Origin: Laceyella putida
Lineage (GTDB): Bacteria > Bacillota > Bacilli > Thermoactinomycetales > Thermoactinomycetaceae
Assembly: GCF_042665195.1 (NCBI RefSeq)
Contig: NZ_JBHTBW010000006.1
Span: 324,413 to 388,412 of the forward strand
Direction of reading: 5' to 3'
Length of the DNA: 64,000 nucleotides
This document shows, one piece after another, positions 34,886-43,096 of the stretch. Under the pieces are notes generated by a model, which did not search any database, was not told where the DNA came from, and saw only the letters and a list, made by a program, of their open reading frames with translations. Position 1 is the stretch's first letter. Each line of letters starts with the position of its first letter. The position numbers were made by a program, and so were the translations under genes.

Positions 34886-35491
34886 CTAGTCATTGCATTG
34901 GAACCAGTTCCAGATGGAAGGTTTGCATTCCGGTTCTTCTTTTTGCGGTTTATCGTCGTCTTGGGATGGGGGCGGATTTGTGGGTTCCGCCGGTTTCGTC
35001 TGGTCTGTCGGTTCGGGTGGCGGGGATGGTGGATGGACCGATGTCTTCGACGGCGCATTTGTCTCTGACGGTTTGGATTTGGAGATGCTTTCAGTGGCGT
35101 TTTTTTGTTTGGGGGATGGTTGGTTGATTGTTTCAGAGACAGGTGCGGGATCGAGATGTTGAACGGTCTGTTGATTCCGCAAATTAGTAAAAACGGTTGG
35201 TTTGCGCCCCCTTGCGGGATCCGTTGCAGGGCTGGATGGCGTTTTGGCAGTGATCTTGCTTTTGTTCTCTTGTTGAGCACTCAGGGCATACCAAGCCGCA
35301 ATGATGAGGAGAAGGGAGAGTGCCGCCGCCATAACAGACCATTTTTTGTAAGAATTCTGGCTCTTTCCCTTTGCATGATCCGAAGTGATCTCCGCTTTTT
35401 TTTCTTTATAATGGTTTTCCAAAAGGTTGTGTTTGATGGGTTTGTGATTTGACAACAACATGTGCTGACGCTTTTTCCAACGAGTGTCCAT
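34886..35491 (-). CDS. single-pass membrane protein with long Pro/Ser/Thr/Lys tail, unknown function
   Basis: 201 aa, ATG 35491 with AAGGGG about 10 nt upstream. Basic cytoplasmic N-terminus (1-50), one helix ~52-70 (VMAAALSLLLIIAAWYAL), then about 130 residues of low-complexity sequence dominated by P, S, T, K, E and N, ending in a short conserved-looking tail with two Cys (ECKPSIWNWFQC). No family recognised. Convergent with the preceding membrane protein and divergent from carD. Confidence 0.7.
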   Translation of the reverse strand: MDTRWKKRQHMLLSNHKPIKHNLLENHYKEKKAEITSDHAKGKSQNSYKKWSVMAAALSLLLIIAAWYALSAQQENKSKITAKTPSSPATDPARGRKPTVFTNLRNQQTVQHLDPAPVSETINQPSPKQKNATESISKSKPSETNAPSKTSVHPPSPPPEPTDQTKPAEPTNPPPSQDDDKPQKEEPECKPSIWNWFQCND

Positions 35492-35645
35492 TGAAATGAG
35501 CCCCTTCTGATGGTCTTAACGCCACTCAAATGGTAGCATAAATGATTGCCATTTCCAATCCCATTGTCCCACGTTTAACAATATCGTTATCGTCCTCATG
35601 TGGGGGGTTTTGTGTATTGGAAACGTAGAATAACGTAATTACATA

Positions 35646-35675
35646 TTGACTTTGTCTTTTTGTTCATAGTAAAAT
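35646..35675 (+). promoter_or_regulatory. promoter of carD
   Basis: TTGACT (35646-35651), 18-bp spacer, TAAAAT (35670-35675), about 70 bp before the carD start. Confidence 0.6.
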
Positions 35676-35747
35676 ATATAATTTATTTGTAAATAATCAA
35701 CCTCTGTGTTATGCTTGATAAATAGCGCTGATTTGGGGGTGATTGCA

Positions 35748-36227
35748 TTGTTTCGGGTTGGAGATAAAGTTGTGTATCCAATGCACGGCGCGGGGATCAT
35801 CGAAGCGGTGGAAGAAAAAGAGATTCTGGGTGTAAAACAGCCATATTATGTGCTAAATATTACAACAGGGAACATGCAGGTGATGATTCCCGTAACGAAG
35901 GCAGCCGAATTAGGGATACGTTCCATTGTGGATTTGATGGAACTGGATGATATACTGAACAACTCTTCAAAAACAAATCTTGATCCATCCATTCAGTGGA
36001 ATCAACGGCATCGTGTATTCATGGATAAGATGAGAACGGGCAATATCCAAGATGGGGTTGATGTGATTCGTGAATTGGCATTCAGAAGCCAAACGAAAAC
36101 ACTGAGTCGGGGAGAGAAGACGGTGTTGGATCAAGCAAGGCAGATTTTTATCAGTGAACTGGTGTTGGTGAAAGGAATCACCGAGGATCAAGCGGTTGAT
36201 TTATTGGAGCAAATGGTTGACTGCTAG
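35748..36227 (+). CDS. carD: CarD/CdnL family transcription factor
   Basis: 159 aa. The start is TTG 35748, 6-8 nt after GGGGGTGATT, giving MFRVGDKVVYPMHGAG, the usual CarD beginning; the longer open frame has no ribosome site. N-terminal RNA-polymerase-interacting Tudor-like domain (1-~65) and a helical DNA-contacting C-terminal domain (SLSRGEKTVLDQARQ-type helix region). CarD proteins bind the RNAP beta subunit and stabilise open complexes, notably at rRNA promoters. Monocistronic with its own promoter and terminator. Confidence 0.93.
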   Translation: MFRVGDKVVYPMHGAGIIEAVEEKEILGVKQPYYVLNITTGNMQVMIPVTKAAELGIRSIVDLMELDDILNNSSKTNLDPSIQWNQRHRVFMDKMRTGNIQDGVDVIRELAFRSQTKTLSRGEKTVLDQARQIFISELVLVKGITEDQAVDLLEQMVDC

Positions 36228-36334
36228 CGACAGGGAAGATGGGGTGCATGGAACAAGAAAGCTGTCGGCTTAAATCCGACCCCGGTCGCTTTCGGCGATT
36301 TCCCGATCAATCCATGCCTGTTTTACCGCACTCG

Positions 36335-36363
36335 AAGTCGTCTCCATGTGGGGCGGCTTTTTA
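36335..36363 (+). terminator. terminator after carD
   Basis: AAGTCGTCTCC...GGGGCGGCTTTTT: stem with G-U pairs then five T. It lies about 110 bp after the stop. Confidence 0.65.
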
Positions 36364-36508
36364 TGGTATAACCGCAAAAGCGGTCGGTGGAACGCAATTA
36401 GCGATAATTATATCGATGGAGCGTAAATCATTTCATTTTAGTGAAGGAATTGATTGTATATAGGAGAATTCATTTAAAAAAACACATATTAATCCTCGGA
36501 GGTCGTCC

Positions 36509-37195
36509 ATGCCAGACACTTTTTCTTTTTCCAATCAGGCGGATCGCAAGTACGCCATTGTAAAAATGGATGCGATCCCTTCTTGTACCGGAGAGCCGAA
36601 CTACCATGACGAGTACTATTTCGTGTTTGAAACCAAACTTCTCGAAAAGACGAAGCTGGTTTCCGGTGAAGACATAGAACCCAGTATTGTCAATGTGGAC
36701 ATCGTGCACCACAAATGCCTTCCCCTCTTCAAGAAAGGCGTCTATCAAGCTGATAAGCTGTTGTATCAAGGGGGAAGAATGCGGGTGAATGCGTTTATTG
36801 AGATCGAGGAAATCACAAGCGCCTATGATACCAAATATATCGCCGTGCTGAAAGATCAGTTGGTGCAAAGAGGGGAGAGCAAACGAATCACCATGCAAAA
36901 GGTGCTGTTGTTGCAGGTTAACAAAGGGGAGCAAGGCCAGCTTGACAATTGCGAGCTGGTGAAATATGCGGCGCAGTTCGAGTCCGCCATTGCCTACCAG
37001 GAGGGGAAGCGGCGGATCAACCGATATTACGAAACCTTTTTTTATTTGGATCATCTCTTGAAAGAGAAGGGGAACGAAAAGGATAAAGAGTACATAGAAC
37101 GCGTGTTGGAGATGGTTCGGTCCGAAAAAGAGCATGAGGAAAAACGGGATTTGGAACGTTTGCATCGTTATGAGGAGTTGCGGCGCAGTTTGTAG
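36509..37195 (+). CDS. cytoplasmic protein of unknown function
   Basis: 228 aa, ATG 36509 with GGAGGTCG upstream. No signal peptide or membrane helix. N-terminal two thirds are mixed alpha/beta; the C-terminal ~70 residues are highly charged and helical (EKGNEKDKEYIERVLEMVRS, ending EELRRSL), likely a coiled coil. No known motif. Neighbours are CarD and an MBL hydrolase, giving no functional hint. Confidence 0.7.
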   Translation: MPDTFSFSNQADRKYAIVKMDAIPSCTGEPNYHDEYYFVFETKLLEKTKLVSGEDIEPSIVNVDIVHHKCLPLFKKGVYQADKLLYQGGRMRVNAFIEIEEITSAYDTKYIAVLKDQLVQRGESKRITMQKVLLLQVNKGEQGQLDNCELVKYAAQFESAIAYQEGKRRINRYYETFFYLDHLLKEKGNEKDKEYIERVLEMVRSEKEHEEKRDLERLHRYEELRRSL

Positions 37196-37303
37196 GGCTT
37201 CAGTTGAAGGGATTGGATCCAGTCGGGGGTGTTGGAATGGTGTTTTCCCGCAAAGTTGCAACTTGCCAACATGACGCCTTTCTCCGGCGGAAAGCGATCA
37301 GTT

Positions 37304-37357
37304 AGGGCGTGTCTGATAAATATGTCGGCGGCTCAACTTGATTTGCCAGACATGCCC
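37304..37357. repeat. 13-bp inverted repeat, possibly a solo insertion-element remnant
   Basis: TAGGGCGTGTCTG and CAGACATGCCCTA (one G-U in RNA, one mismatch in DNA) enclose 28 nt. The sequence style (GGGCGTGTCTG...) resembles terminal repeats of IS5-like elements, but nothing is left between the ends. Confidence 0.5.
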
Positions 37358-37410
37358 TAGTCGGGTTTGAGCTCTTCGCACTCAGCTTATTCCCCTTAAA
37401 CCCGGTTGTC

Positions 37411-37434
37411 CCGCCTGAGTGAGGCGGCTTTTTT
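37411..37434 (+). terminator. intrinsic terminator
   Basis: CCGCCT/AGGCGG stem (37411-37416 with 37422-37427), then CTTTTTT. Confidence 0.85.
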
Positions 37435-37496
37435 ATGAAAGCGATTCCTGTTAAAATTAATTGAATTATCATTCACTTTGGTTGACGGAGGTAAAT

Positions 37497-38309
37497 ATGA
37501 ACAAGAATCAAGTGACACTCAAGAAGTTCGGGGAAGTTGGTTCCATTCAAGGACGGTTTATCCGTTTTGGAACCCCTTTCACTTACTGCCTGTACTTCGT
37601 CGATGGCCTGTTGATTGACACCGGTCCACCCAGACACCGGAAAGAAATTACCCGATTAACCGATTCGCTGGATATCAAAATGATCGGATTGACTCATTTT
37701 CACGAGGATCACTCGGGTAATGCGGCTTGGTTGTCCAGGCGTTATCAAGTGCCTGTATATATGGGCAGAAAGACCGCTCAGATCTTGCAACATCCTCCTT
37801 TGATTCCTTTTTACCGGCGTTATGTGTGGGGGCAAATGGAGTCGGTGCAAGGAGAAGTGCTGCCAAACGAACTGGTGACCTCCAACCATCGATTTTTGGT
37901 CATTCCTTCGCCCGGACATGCCAAGGACCATTGTTGCTTTGTTGAGATGGAACGAGGGTGGCTGTTTGCCGGTGACCTCTTTCTTGGCAAACGGCTTTAC
38001 TATGGCCTGCGCGATGAATCGGTTCCTGATATGATTCAGTCGATCGATTCGGTTTTGTGCCATTCATCGGTACAAACGCTCTTTTGCGGTCATGCCGGCA
38101 TCGTGGAAGAGGGACGGGAGGCGCTCAGTGCGAAAAAAGCTTACTTGGAACAACTGGTGAAACGGACAAAGGAACTGGCGGGCGCAGGCGTTGGCGAGAG
38201 GGAGATTGCCAAAGAGCTCCTTCCCCGCCACCCCCTATTGGAATGGATCTCTGGCGGTGAAATGGCTCCCGTTCATTTAATCCGCTCCATTTTAAAGGAA
38301 AACCGCTGA
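37497..38309 (+). CDS. MBL-fold metallo-hydrolase
   Basis: 270 aa; ATG 37497 is 5 nt after GGAGG, while the frame begins 36 nt earlier without a site. Metal-binding motif THFHEDHSG (His67, His69, Asp71, His72), a second His in SPGHAKDH, Asp in FAGDLFLG and a final His in FCGHAG, so both metal sites are complete. Belongs to the large glyoxalase-II-like group; the actual substrate cannot be read from the sequence. The C-terminal helical tail matches LACTB2-type members. Confidence 0.92.
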   Translation: MNKNQVTLKKFGEVGSIQGRFIRFGTPFTYCLYFVDGLLIDTGPPRHRKEITRLTDSLDIKMIGLTHFHEDHSGNAAWLSRRYQVPVYMGRKTAQILQHPPLIPFYRRYVWGQMESVQGEVLPNELVTSNHRFLVIPSPGHAKDHCCFVEMERGWLFAGDLFLGKRLYYGLRDESVPDMIQSIDSVLCHSSVQTLFCGHAGIVEEGREALSAKKAYLEQLVKRTKELAGAGVGEREIAKELLPRHPLLEWISGGEMAPVHLIRSILKENR

Positions 38310-38337
38310 AAAAAATACGCCGCACAGCGGTTTTTTT
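38301..38337 (+). terminator. terminator overlapping the MBL hydrolase stop codon
   Basis: AACCGCTG (38301-38308) pairs with CAGCGGTT (38325-38332), then TTTTT. Confidence 0.85.
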
Positions 38338-38393
38338 GATTGTGGCAAACTCGAATTGTCAAAAGTTGTTCTCATTTTCCAATGTCTTGTTGA

Positions 38394-38422
38394 TTGACTT
38401 CTAAGGAATGGTATTTTAGTAT
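38394..38422 (+). promoter_or_regulatory. promoter of the MarR-efflux operon
   Basis: TTGACT (38394-38399), exactly 17 bp, TAGTAT (38417-38422). Confidence 0.75.
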
Positions 38423-38423
38423 A

Positions 38424-38450
38424 TTAATCATTCGGATATCGAAGGATTAA
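38424..38450. promoter_or_regulatory. 27-bp palindrome, probable MarR operator
   Basis: TTAATC-ATTCG-GATAT-CGAAG-GATTAA: interrupted palindrome starting 1 bp after the -10 box and covering the expected transcription start, the classic position for repression by the MarR protein encoded next. Confidence 0.7.
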
Positions 38451-38479
38451 TAAGGCTAATCTTTAGAGGGAGAAAGGAT

Positions 38480-38935
38480 ATGAACGGAAGGGAACTTCTC
38501 TATACCTTGGTTCGACTTTATCGAGACAGCCTTTATCTCTATCATCAGAAATTGCAAACGGAGTTCAAGGATATCGGCATCTCCCTTTTGCAAGCGAAGA
38601 TCATTCATTTGTTGAAGGGGGAAGGGCCGCAGTCATTGAGTGAGGTGAGCAAAAAATTGGGCATGCCCAATAGTTCACTTAGTGAAATAGTTGATCGGCT
38701 GGAAGAGAGAGGACTGTTGTACCGTGAACGGGACCGGAAAGACCGTCGAATCGTGTGGATCCATTTGAGTCAAAAGTGTGAGTCGTTCTTGCAAACACTG
38801 GAAGACAAGGAAGTAAGACGGTTGGAGCAGTTATGGCCGAAAGATCAAATGGATGGTGATATCCGGTTGTTGGCTGAGATGTTACAGAGATTTGTGGAGA
38901 TACTAACTTCACTCAAACAAGATGAAAATTCATGA
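38480..38935 (+). CDS. MarR-family transcriptional regulator
   Basis: 151 aa, ATG 38480 with GAGGGAGAAAGG upstream. Winged helix-turn-helix: PQSLSEVSKKLGMPNSSLSE, IVDRLEERGLLYRERDRKDRR (the wing). First gene of an operon with two HlyD adaptors, an MFS pump and a flavodoxin-type reductase; a palindrome lies over the promoter. It should repress the operon until a drug, phenolic or quinone-like ligand or an oxidant is present (inference from context). Cysteine content is low (one, in QKCESF). Confidence 0.93.
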   Translation: MNGRELLYTLVRLYRDSLYLYHQKLQTEFKDIGISLLQAKIIHLLKGEGPQSLSEVSKKLGMPNSSLSEIVDRLEERGLLYRERDRKDRRIVWIHLSQKCESFLQTLEDKEVRRLEQLWPKDQMDGDIRLLAEMLQRFVEILTSLKQDENS

Positions 38936-38954
38936 GCAAGGGAGTTACCGCTAG

Positions 38955-39632
38955 ATGAAACGCGTGTTAATCGGTGTGATTACGTTGGTTTTTATCCTTG
39001 CGGCGGTTGGCGGAGGGGCGTATTACATCCAACAGCACTCGCAATATGTCATCACAGACAATGCGCAAGTGAAAGCGGATGTCATTCCGATCGTGCCTAT
39101 GGCGGTAGGGAAGTTGACAGAGTGGTCTGTCCATACAGGGGATCGGGTGGAACAAGGTGCCCCGTTGGGAGTGGAAGAAGTGGCATCAGGGAACCCCTCC
39201 CCGACAAATGGCGCAAAAGCTCAAACTCCGAACGTTGTGACAACGCCCATCACTTCCCCGATTGCGGGCACGGTGTTAATGACCCATGCCGTACCGGGGC
39301 AAGTGGTGGCGGCGGGGCAACCGATTGCGGTGCTGGCCGATTTGTCCAAAACATATGTGTTGGCCTATGTGGATGAAGCTGAAATGGGTGACATTCATAA
39401 GGGGCAACAAGTGGATGTTCAGTTGGCCTCCGACATGGATCGGGTCATCACCGGCCGCATTGCCGAGGTTGGGCTGACGGCGGGCACGGTCTTGTCCGGC
39501 ACTTCAAAACAAGCCGCGACCGGAAACGATAAAGAAGTGCAACGTGTCCCAGTCAAAATCACAGTGGGTGAAGATGAGACAAATAAGTTGATCCCAGGAA
39601 TGAATGCAATGATCAAAATCCATCGGTCCTAA
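38955..39632 (+). CDS. HlyD/EmrA-like efflux adaptor, first copy
   Basis: 225 aa, ATG 38955, 19 bp after the MarR gene. N-terminal membrane helix (~4-25), then a biotinyl-lipoyl-like hairpin (VITDNAQVKADVIPIVPMAV ... SPIAGTVLMTHAVPGQVVAAG) and a beta-barrel domain (DVQLASDMDRVITGRI). It lacks the long coiled-coil arm of Gram-negative EmrA, as expected without an outer membrane. Together with the second copy and the MFS pump it should form an EmrAB-type exporter. Confidence 0.88.
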   Translation: MKRVLIGVITLVFILAAVGGGAYYIQQHSQYVITDNAQVKADVIPIVPMAVGKLTEWSVHTGDRVEQGAPLGVEEVASGNPSPTNGAKAQTPNVVTTPITSPIAGTVLMTHAVPGQVVAAGQPIAVLADLSKTYVLAYVDEAEMGDIHKGQQVDVQLASDMDRVITGRIAEVGLTAGTVLSGTSKQAATGNDKEVQRVPVKITVGEDETNKLIPGMNAMIKIHRS

Positions 39633-39662
39633 ACATTACAGCAAAAAGGAAGGCGAGAGAGT

Positions 39663-40298
39663 GTGAAAACAGGGAGATTATTGTTGTTGAATGCCTTTAT
39701 ATTCTTGGTCATCGTGGCTTTGGGCATTAGTGGATATTATTACTATTACAATACGACCAATTTCATCGACACCGAGGATGCCCGGGTGACAGGGGATATC
39801 GTTCCGGTATCGGCAACGGTCGGCGGAATGGTGAAAGACTGGAAAGGGCAAGAAGGGAAGACCGTCACGGAAGGGCAAGTGTTGGGCAAAGTGATGGTTG
39901 GGAATCAAGCGACCGACATTGTGTCCCCGATCGCGGGCACGATTGTGCAGAGCAAATTGGTTGATGGGCAAATGGTGGCGCCGGGGCAAGTTGTGGCCCA
40001 AGTGGTTGACTTAAGCAAACTTTACATTCAAGCCAATATTGAGGAAACGGTCATCAATGATGTACGGGTGGGACAAGAAGTCGATATAGTCGTGGATGCG
40101 GAACCCGACACGAAGATTGAGGGAAAAGTGGCACAAATCGGCCTGGCCACCAATTCCATGTTCTCGTTGATCCCGCAACAATCGGCGAGTGGCGATTACA
40201 CCAAGGTGATCCAGCGCATTCCAGTGAAAATCGAAATGGACAATTACTCCGAAGCGTTGGTTCCAGGGATGAATGCGACGATTCGCATCCACAAGTAA
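39663..40298 (+). CDS. HlyD/EmrA-like efflux adaptor, second copy
   Basis: 211 aa, GTG 39663 with AAGGCGAGAG upstream. Same build as the preceding gene: helix ~7-28, lipoyl half-motifs (FIDTEDARVTGDIVPVSATV; SPIAGTIVQSKLVDGQMVAPG), barrel, and the shared ending PGMNATIRIHK versus PGMNAMIKIHRS. The two copies are clearly paralogous but well diverged. May form a mixed trimer/hexamer with the first copy (inference). Confidence 0.88.
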   Translation: MKTGRLLLLNAFIFLVIVALGISGYYYYYNTTNFIDTEDARVTGDIVPVSATVGGMVKDWKGQEGKTVTEGQVLGKVMVGNQATDIVSPIAGTIVQSKLVDGQMVAPGQVVAQVVDLSKLYIQANIEETVINDVRVGQEVDIVVDAEPDTKIEGKVAQIGLATNSMFSLIPQQSASGDYTKVIQRIPVKIEMDNYSEALVPGMNATIRIHK

Positions 40299-40333
40299 AT
40301 CGGTCAGGCGATTGAAGAAAGGAGGGAAAACGC

Positions 40334-41881
40334 GTGGCTACCAATGGCAAATCAGGAATAGGCCAACACATTCCCTTGCTGACCGTTCTGATGCTGGGGA
40401 TGTTTTTGGCGGTATTGAACCAGACCCTGCTGAATGTGGCGATCCCACACCTGATTCATGAGTTTAATGTGGAAGCGACGACAGCGCAATGGTTAATGAC
40501 GGGCTATATGCTGGTAAACGGGATTTTGATCCCTTTGTCAGCCTATCTCATTGAACGTTTTGGGATCCGTACCCTGTTTTTGTTGGCGATGGTGTTCTTT
40601 ACAGGAGGGGCGCTCCTGTGCGGCATTGCCCCCAACTTTTCGATCATGTTGATTGGCCGCCTGATTCAGGCGGTTGGCGGCGGGATCTTGATGCCGCTTG
40701 TCATGGTGATCATTTTGTCTGTCTTTCCACCGGAAGCCCGTGGGAAAGGCATGGGAATCTTCGGCTTGGGGATAATGTTTGCCCCCGCTGTGGGCCCCAC
40801 TTTATCCGGCTGGGTGATTGAACATTACAGTTGGCGCATTTTGTTTAACGGCATGGTGCCTTTGGGGTTCATCGTGATTGTGTTGGCGGCGTTCATGTTG
40901 CGGGATACCGGAGAGCGGGAAAAACCAAGATTTGACATGTGGGGGACAATCACGTCATCACTTGGGTTTGGCTTGCTGTTATATGGATTGAGCGAGGCCG
41001 GCTCCAAAAGTTGGGACGATCCGATTGTGGTGAGTTCGCTGGCTTTGGGGGCATTTCTGGTGTTCTTGTTTATCGCGTTGCAGTTGAGGGCGGAGAAACC
41101 GATGCTCGATTTCCGGGTGTTCAAATACGATATGTTCGCCTTGTCGACCGTGATCAGCGCCATTGTGACGATTGCGATGTTTGCGGGGATGTTTTTATTG
41201 CCGATTTACCTTCAGAACTTGCGTGGGTTTACCCCATTGGAGTCAGGTTTGCTCCTGTTGCCGGGGGCGATCATCATGGGGATCATGTCTCCGATTTCCG
41301 GCTCATTGTTCGATAAAATAGGGCCACGTCCCCTTGCGGTTGTCGGATTGCTGATTACGACGATCACGACCTATGAGTTTACCCGTTTGACGCTGGAGAC
41401 AAGCTATACTTTTATTTTGATCCTCAATATGATTCGTTCATTCGGGATGTCGTTGTTGATGATGACGATCATGACCGCCGGATTGAATCAGTTGCCGCAG
41501 GAGAAGAATAGCCATGGCACGGCGATGTCCAATACGTTGCGGCAAATTTCCGGTTCCATGGGCATCAGCATCATGACGACGATTTTTTCGATGAGAATGG
41601 ACTTCCACTTGGGCAAATTGAGCGATCAAATGAATTTGATGGATCCGACGTTTAGCCAGGCGTTTTACGCCAAAGCGGGTGACGTTGCGAGCGCCACTGG
41701 CATGCCGGTCGCAAAAGCGCAAGAGACGGTGGCTTCACTCTTATACGGGCAAGCGAGCCAGCATGCGGCGGTGTCCGGGATTAACGATGCTTTTTGGTGG
41801 GCGACCGGTTTTGCCCTCTTGGGGTTCATCTTGAGCTTTTTCATGCGGGATGTGCGGAAAGATCAGCGTAAGGCGGTTTAG
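40334..41881 (+). CDS. DHA2-family MFS drug exporter (EmrB/QacA type)
   Basis: 515 aa, GTG 40334 after AAAGGAGGG. Fourteen membrane helices predicted. Motif C-like NQTLLNVAIPHLIHEF in helix 1, ATTAQWLMTGYMLVNGILIP, motif A-like loop after helix 2 and GPTLSGWVIEHYSWRILF (antiporter motif C). Proton-driven export of drugs or other hydrophobic compounds. Pairs with the two adaptor proteins upstream and under MarR control. Confidence 0.94.
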   Translation: MATNGKSGIGQHIPLLTVLMLGMFLAVLNQTLLNVAIPHLIHEFNVEATTAQWLMTGYMLVNGILIPLSAYLIERFGIRTLFLLAMVFFTGGALLCGIAPNFSIMLIGRLIQAVGGGILMPLVMVIILSVFPPEARGKGMGIFGLGIMFAPAVGPTLSGWVIEHYSWRILFNGMVPLGFIVIVLAAFMLRDTGEREKPRFDMWGTITSSLGFGLLLYGLSEAGSKSWDDPIVVSSLALGAFLVFLFIALQLRAEKPMLDFRVFKYDMFALSTVISAIVTIAMFAGMFLLPIYLQNLRGFTPLESGLLLLPGAIIMGIMSPISGSLFDKIGPRPLAVVGLLITTITTYEFTRLTLETSYTFILILNMIRSFGMSLLMMTIMTAGLNQLPQEKNSHGTAMSNTLRQISGSMGISIMTTIFSMRMDFHLGKLSDQMNLMDPTFSQAFYAKAGDVASATGMPVAKAQETVASLLYGQASQHAAVSGINDAFWWATGFALLGFILSFFMRDVRKDQRKAV

Positions 41882-41920
41882 GTTGCCTTGGTCAATCATG
41901 TTGCAAAGGAGTAGTCAGTG

Positions 41921-42460
41921 ATGAAAATCTTTGTGATATATGACAGTGAGAGTGGACATACCGAAGCTTTGGCCCAAGCGGTTGCGGAAGGGGCGCGCCA
42001 AGCGGAAGGGGCTGATGTGGTGTTGAAACATGTGCGTGAAGCGGAAGTCAGCGACTTGGCGGAAGCGGATGCACTGATTTGGGGATGCCCCGGGCATTTT
42101 GGCACGATCAGCTCCGGTTTGAAACAGTGGATCGATAAGTTGGGACACGTCTGGATGACGGGACAATTGGTCGGCAAAGTGGGCGCCGCTTTTTGCACAA
42201 CAGCCACTGTGCATGGTGGGGCGGAGATGACGTTGTGGAACTTAATCACGCCCATGCTTCACAACGGGATGATTATTGTGGGATTGCCAAGCAACCTTCC
42301 GGAAAATGCCTTGGTCGGCTCCTACTACGGAGCGGCGGTGACTTGCCCTGTGGAACTGGAGGAAAGCACCGTTCCGCGCCAGCTGATCTCGGACAACGAC
42401 CGCGCTCTCGGAAGGGCGCTGGGCGCGCGCGTGGCGGAAGTGGCGAAAAAATTGAAGTAA
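41921..42460 (+). CDS. flavodoxin/WrbA-family NAD(P)H:quinone oxidoreductase
   Basis: 179 aa, ATG 41921 with AAAGGAG 9 nt upstream. FMN loop IYDSESGHTEALAQAVAEG, WGCPGHFGTISSGLKQWID, and TTATVHGGAEMTLWNLI are WrbA signatures. Reduces quinones by two electrons. Its place 40 bp after the efflux pump suggests the operon deals with quinone-like or redox-active compounds. Confidence 0.9.
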   Translation: MKIFVIYDSESGHTEALAQAVAEGARQAEGADVVLKHVREAEVSDLAEADALIWGCPGHFGTISSGLKQWIDKLGHVWMTGQLVGKVGAAFCTTATVHGGAEMTLWNLITPMLHNGMIIVGLPSNLPENALVGSYYGAAVTCPVELEESTVPRQLISDNDRALGRALGARVAEVAKKLK

Positions 42461-42475
42461 AGAGGAAGGATCGAG

Positions 42476-42850
42476 ATGGTGGATAATATCACGTGGCTTA
42501 TCCTGTTTTATCTGGTTCTCTTCGTCGTGGGCGGAGGGTTATTGGTTGGAGTCAATCGGCGAGCTGGCCAGACCAACGAACAGAGGGAACAACCACAGAA
42601 ACATGATTCCAATCCGGGTCCCTCTTCGCCGCTGACAAATGAGCAACAGGCAGATTCCGCTCGCCTCCCCCAAGTACCGGCGCAAACGGGTGCGGGCATA
42701 TCGGACAGGCAATACCGCGAAGCCCTTCGCAAAAGCTTGGGCGTGGGTGCGGAGTCTAACGCTAAGCCGGAAGAGGCGAAGGATGCCCACAGCAGTGATA
42801 AACAATACCGGGATGCTCTGCGCGCCATGCATCAGAAGCGAAACGAATAG
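42476..42850 (+). CDS. small membrane protein with duplicated short motif, unknown function
   Basis: 124 aa, ATG 42476 with AGAGGAAGG upstream; 16 bp after the reductase gene, so last in the efflux operon. One N-terminal helix (~6-26), a polar linker, and two copies of SD(R/K)QYR(E/D)ALR (around residues 76 and 106), perhaps short helical docking motifs. No known family. Confidence 0.7.
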   Translation: MVDNITWLILFYLVLFVVGGGLLVGVNRRAGQTNEQREQPQKHDSNPGPSSPLTNEQQADSARLPQVPAQTGAGISDRQYREALRKSLGVGAESNAKPEEAKDAHSSDKQYRDALRAMHQKRNE

Positions 42851-42937
42851 GCAGCCGTCCTTGCTTTGGCAGTTGAACGACCTGGGGAAGGCCGCAGTCG
42901 ACGGCGAGAAAGGAAAACGATGTGCAGTGGTATAGAA

Positions 42938-42964
42938 AAGGCCGCATAGCACAAATGCGGCCTT
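42938..42964. terminator. bidirectional terminator between convergent operons
   Basis: AAGGCCGCA/TGCGGCCTT perfect 9-bp stem (42938-42946 with 42956-42964). The minus-strand side has TTTTC; the plus-strand side continues ATTAAG. Confidence 0.85.
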
Positions 42965-43096
42965 ATTAAGAGAGGCTGACTGAGGTGTCTGGGTGTTACT
43001 TTCTAGACAAAAACATCATAATGCATGTTTGTTACAAATGTTATACAAATACTATACAAAATTGTATAAAAAGATTTTAAAGAAAAAAGATATCGA

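Larger units (their letters stand above)
37196..37496. other. intergenic region with inverted repeat and terminator
   Basis: About 300 bp with no gene. Contains the TAGGGCGTGTCTG inverted repeat (37304-37357) and then a clear terminator (37411-37434). Confidence 0.6.

Noticed and set aside
36241..36340. Structured RNA after carD
   Set aside because: Apart from a terminator at 36335-36363, no stable or known fold was seen.
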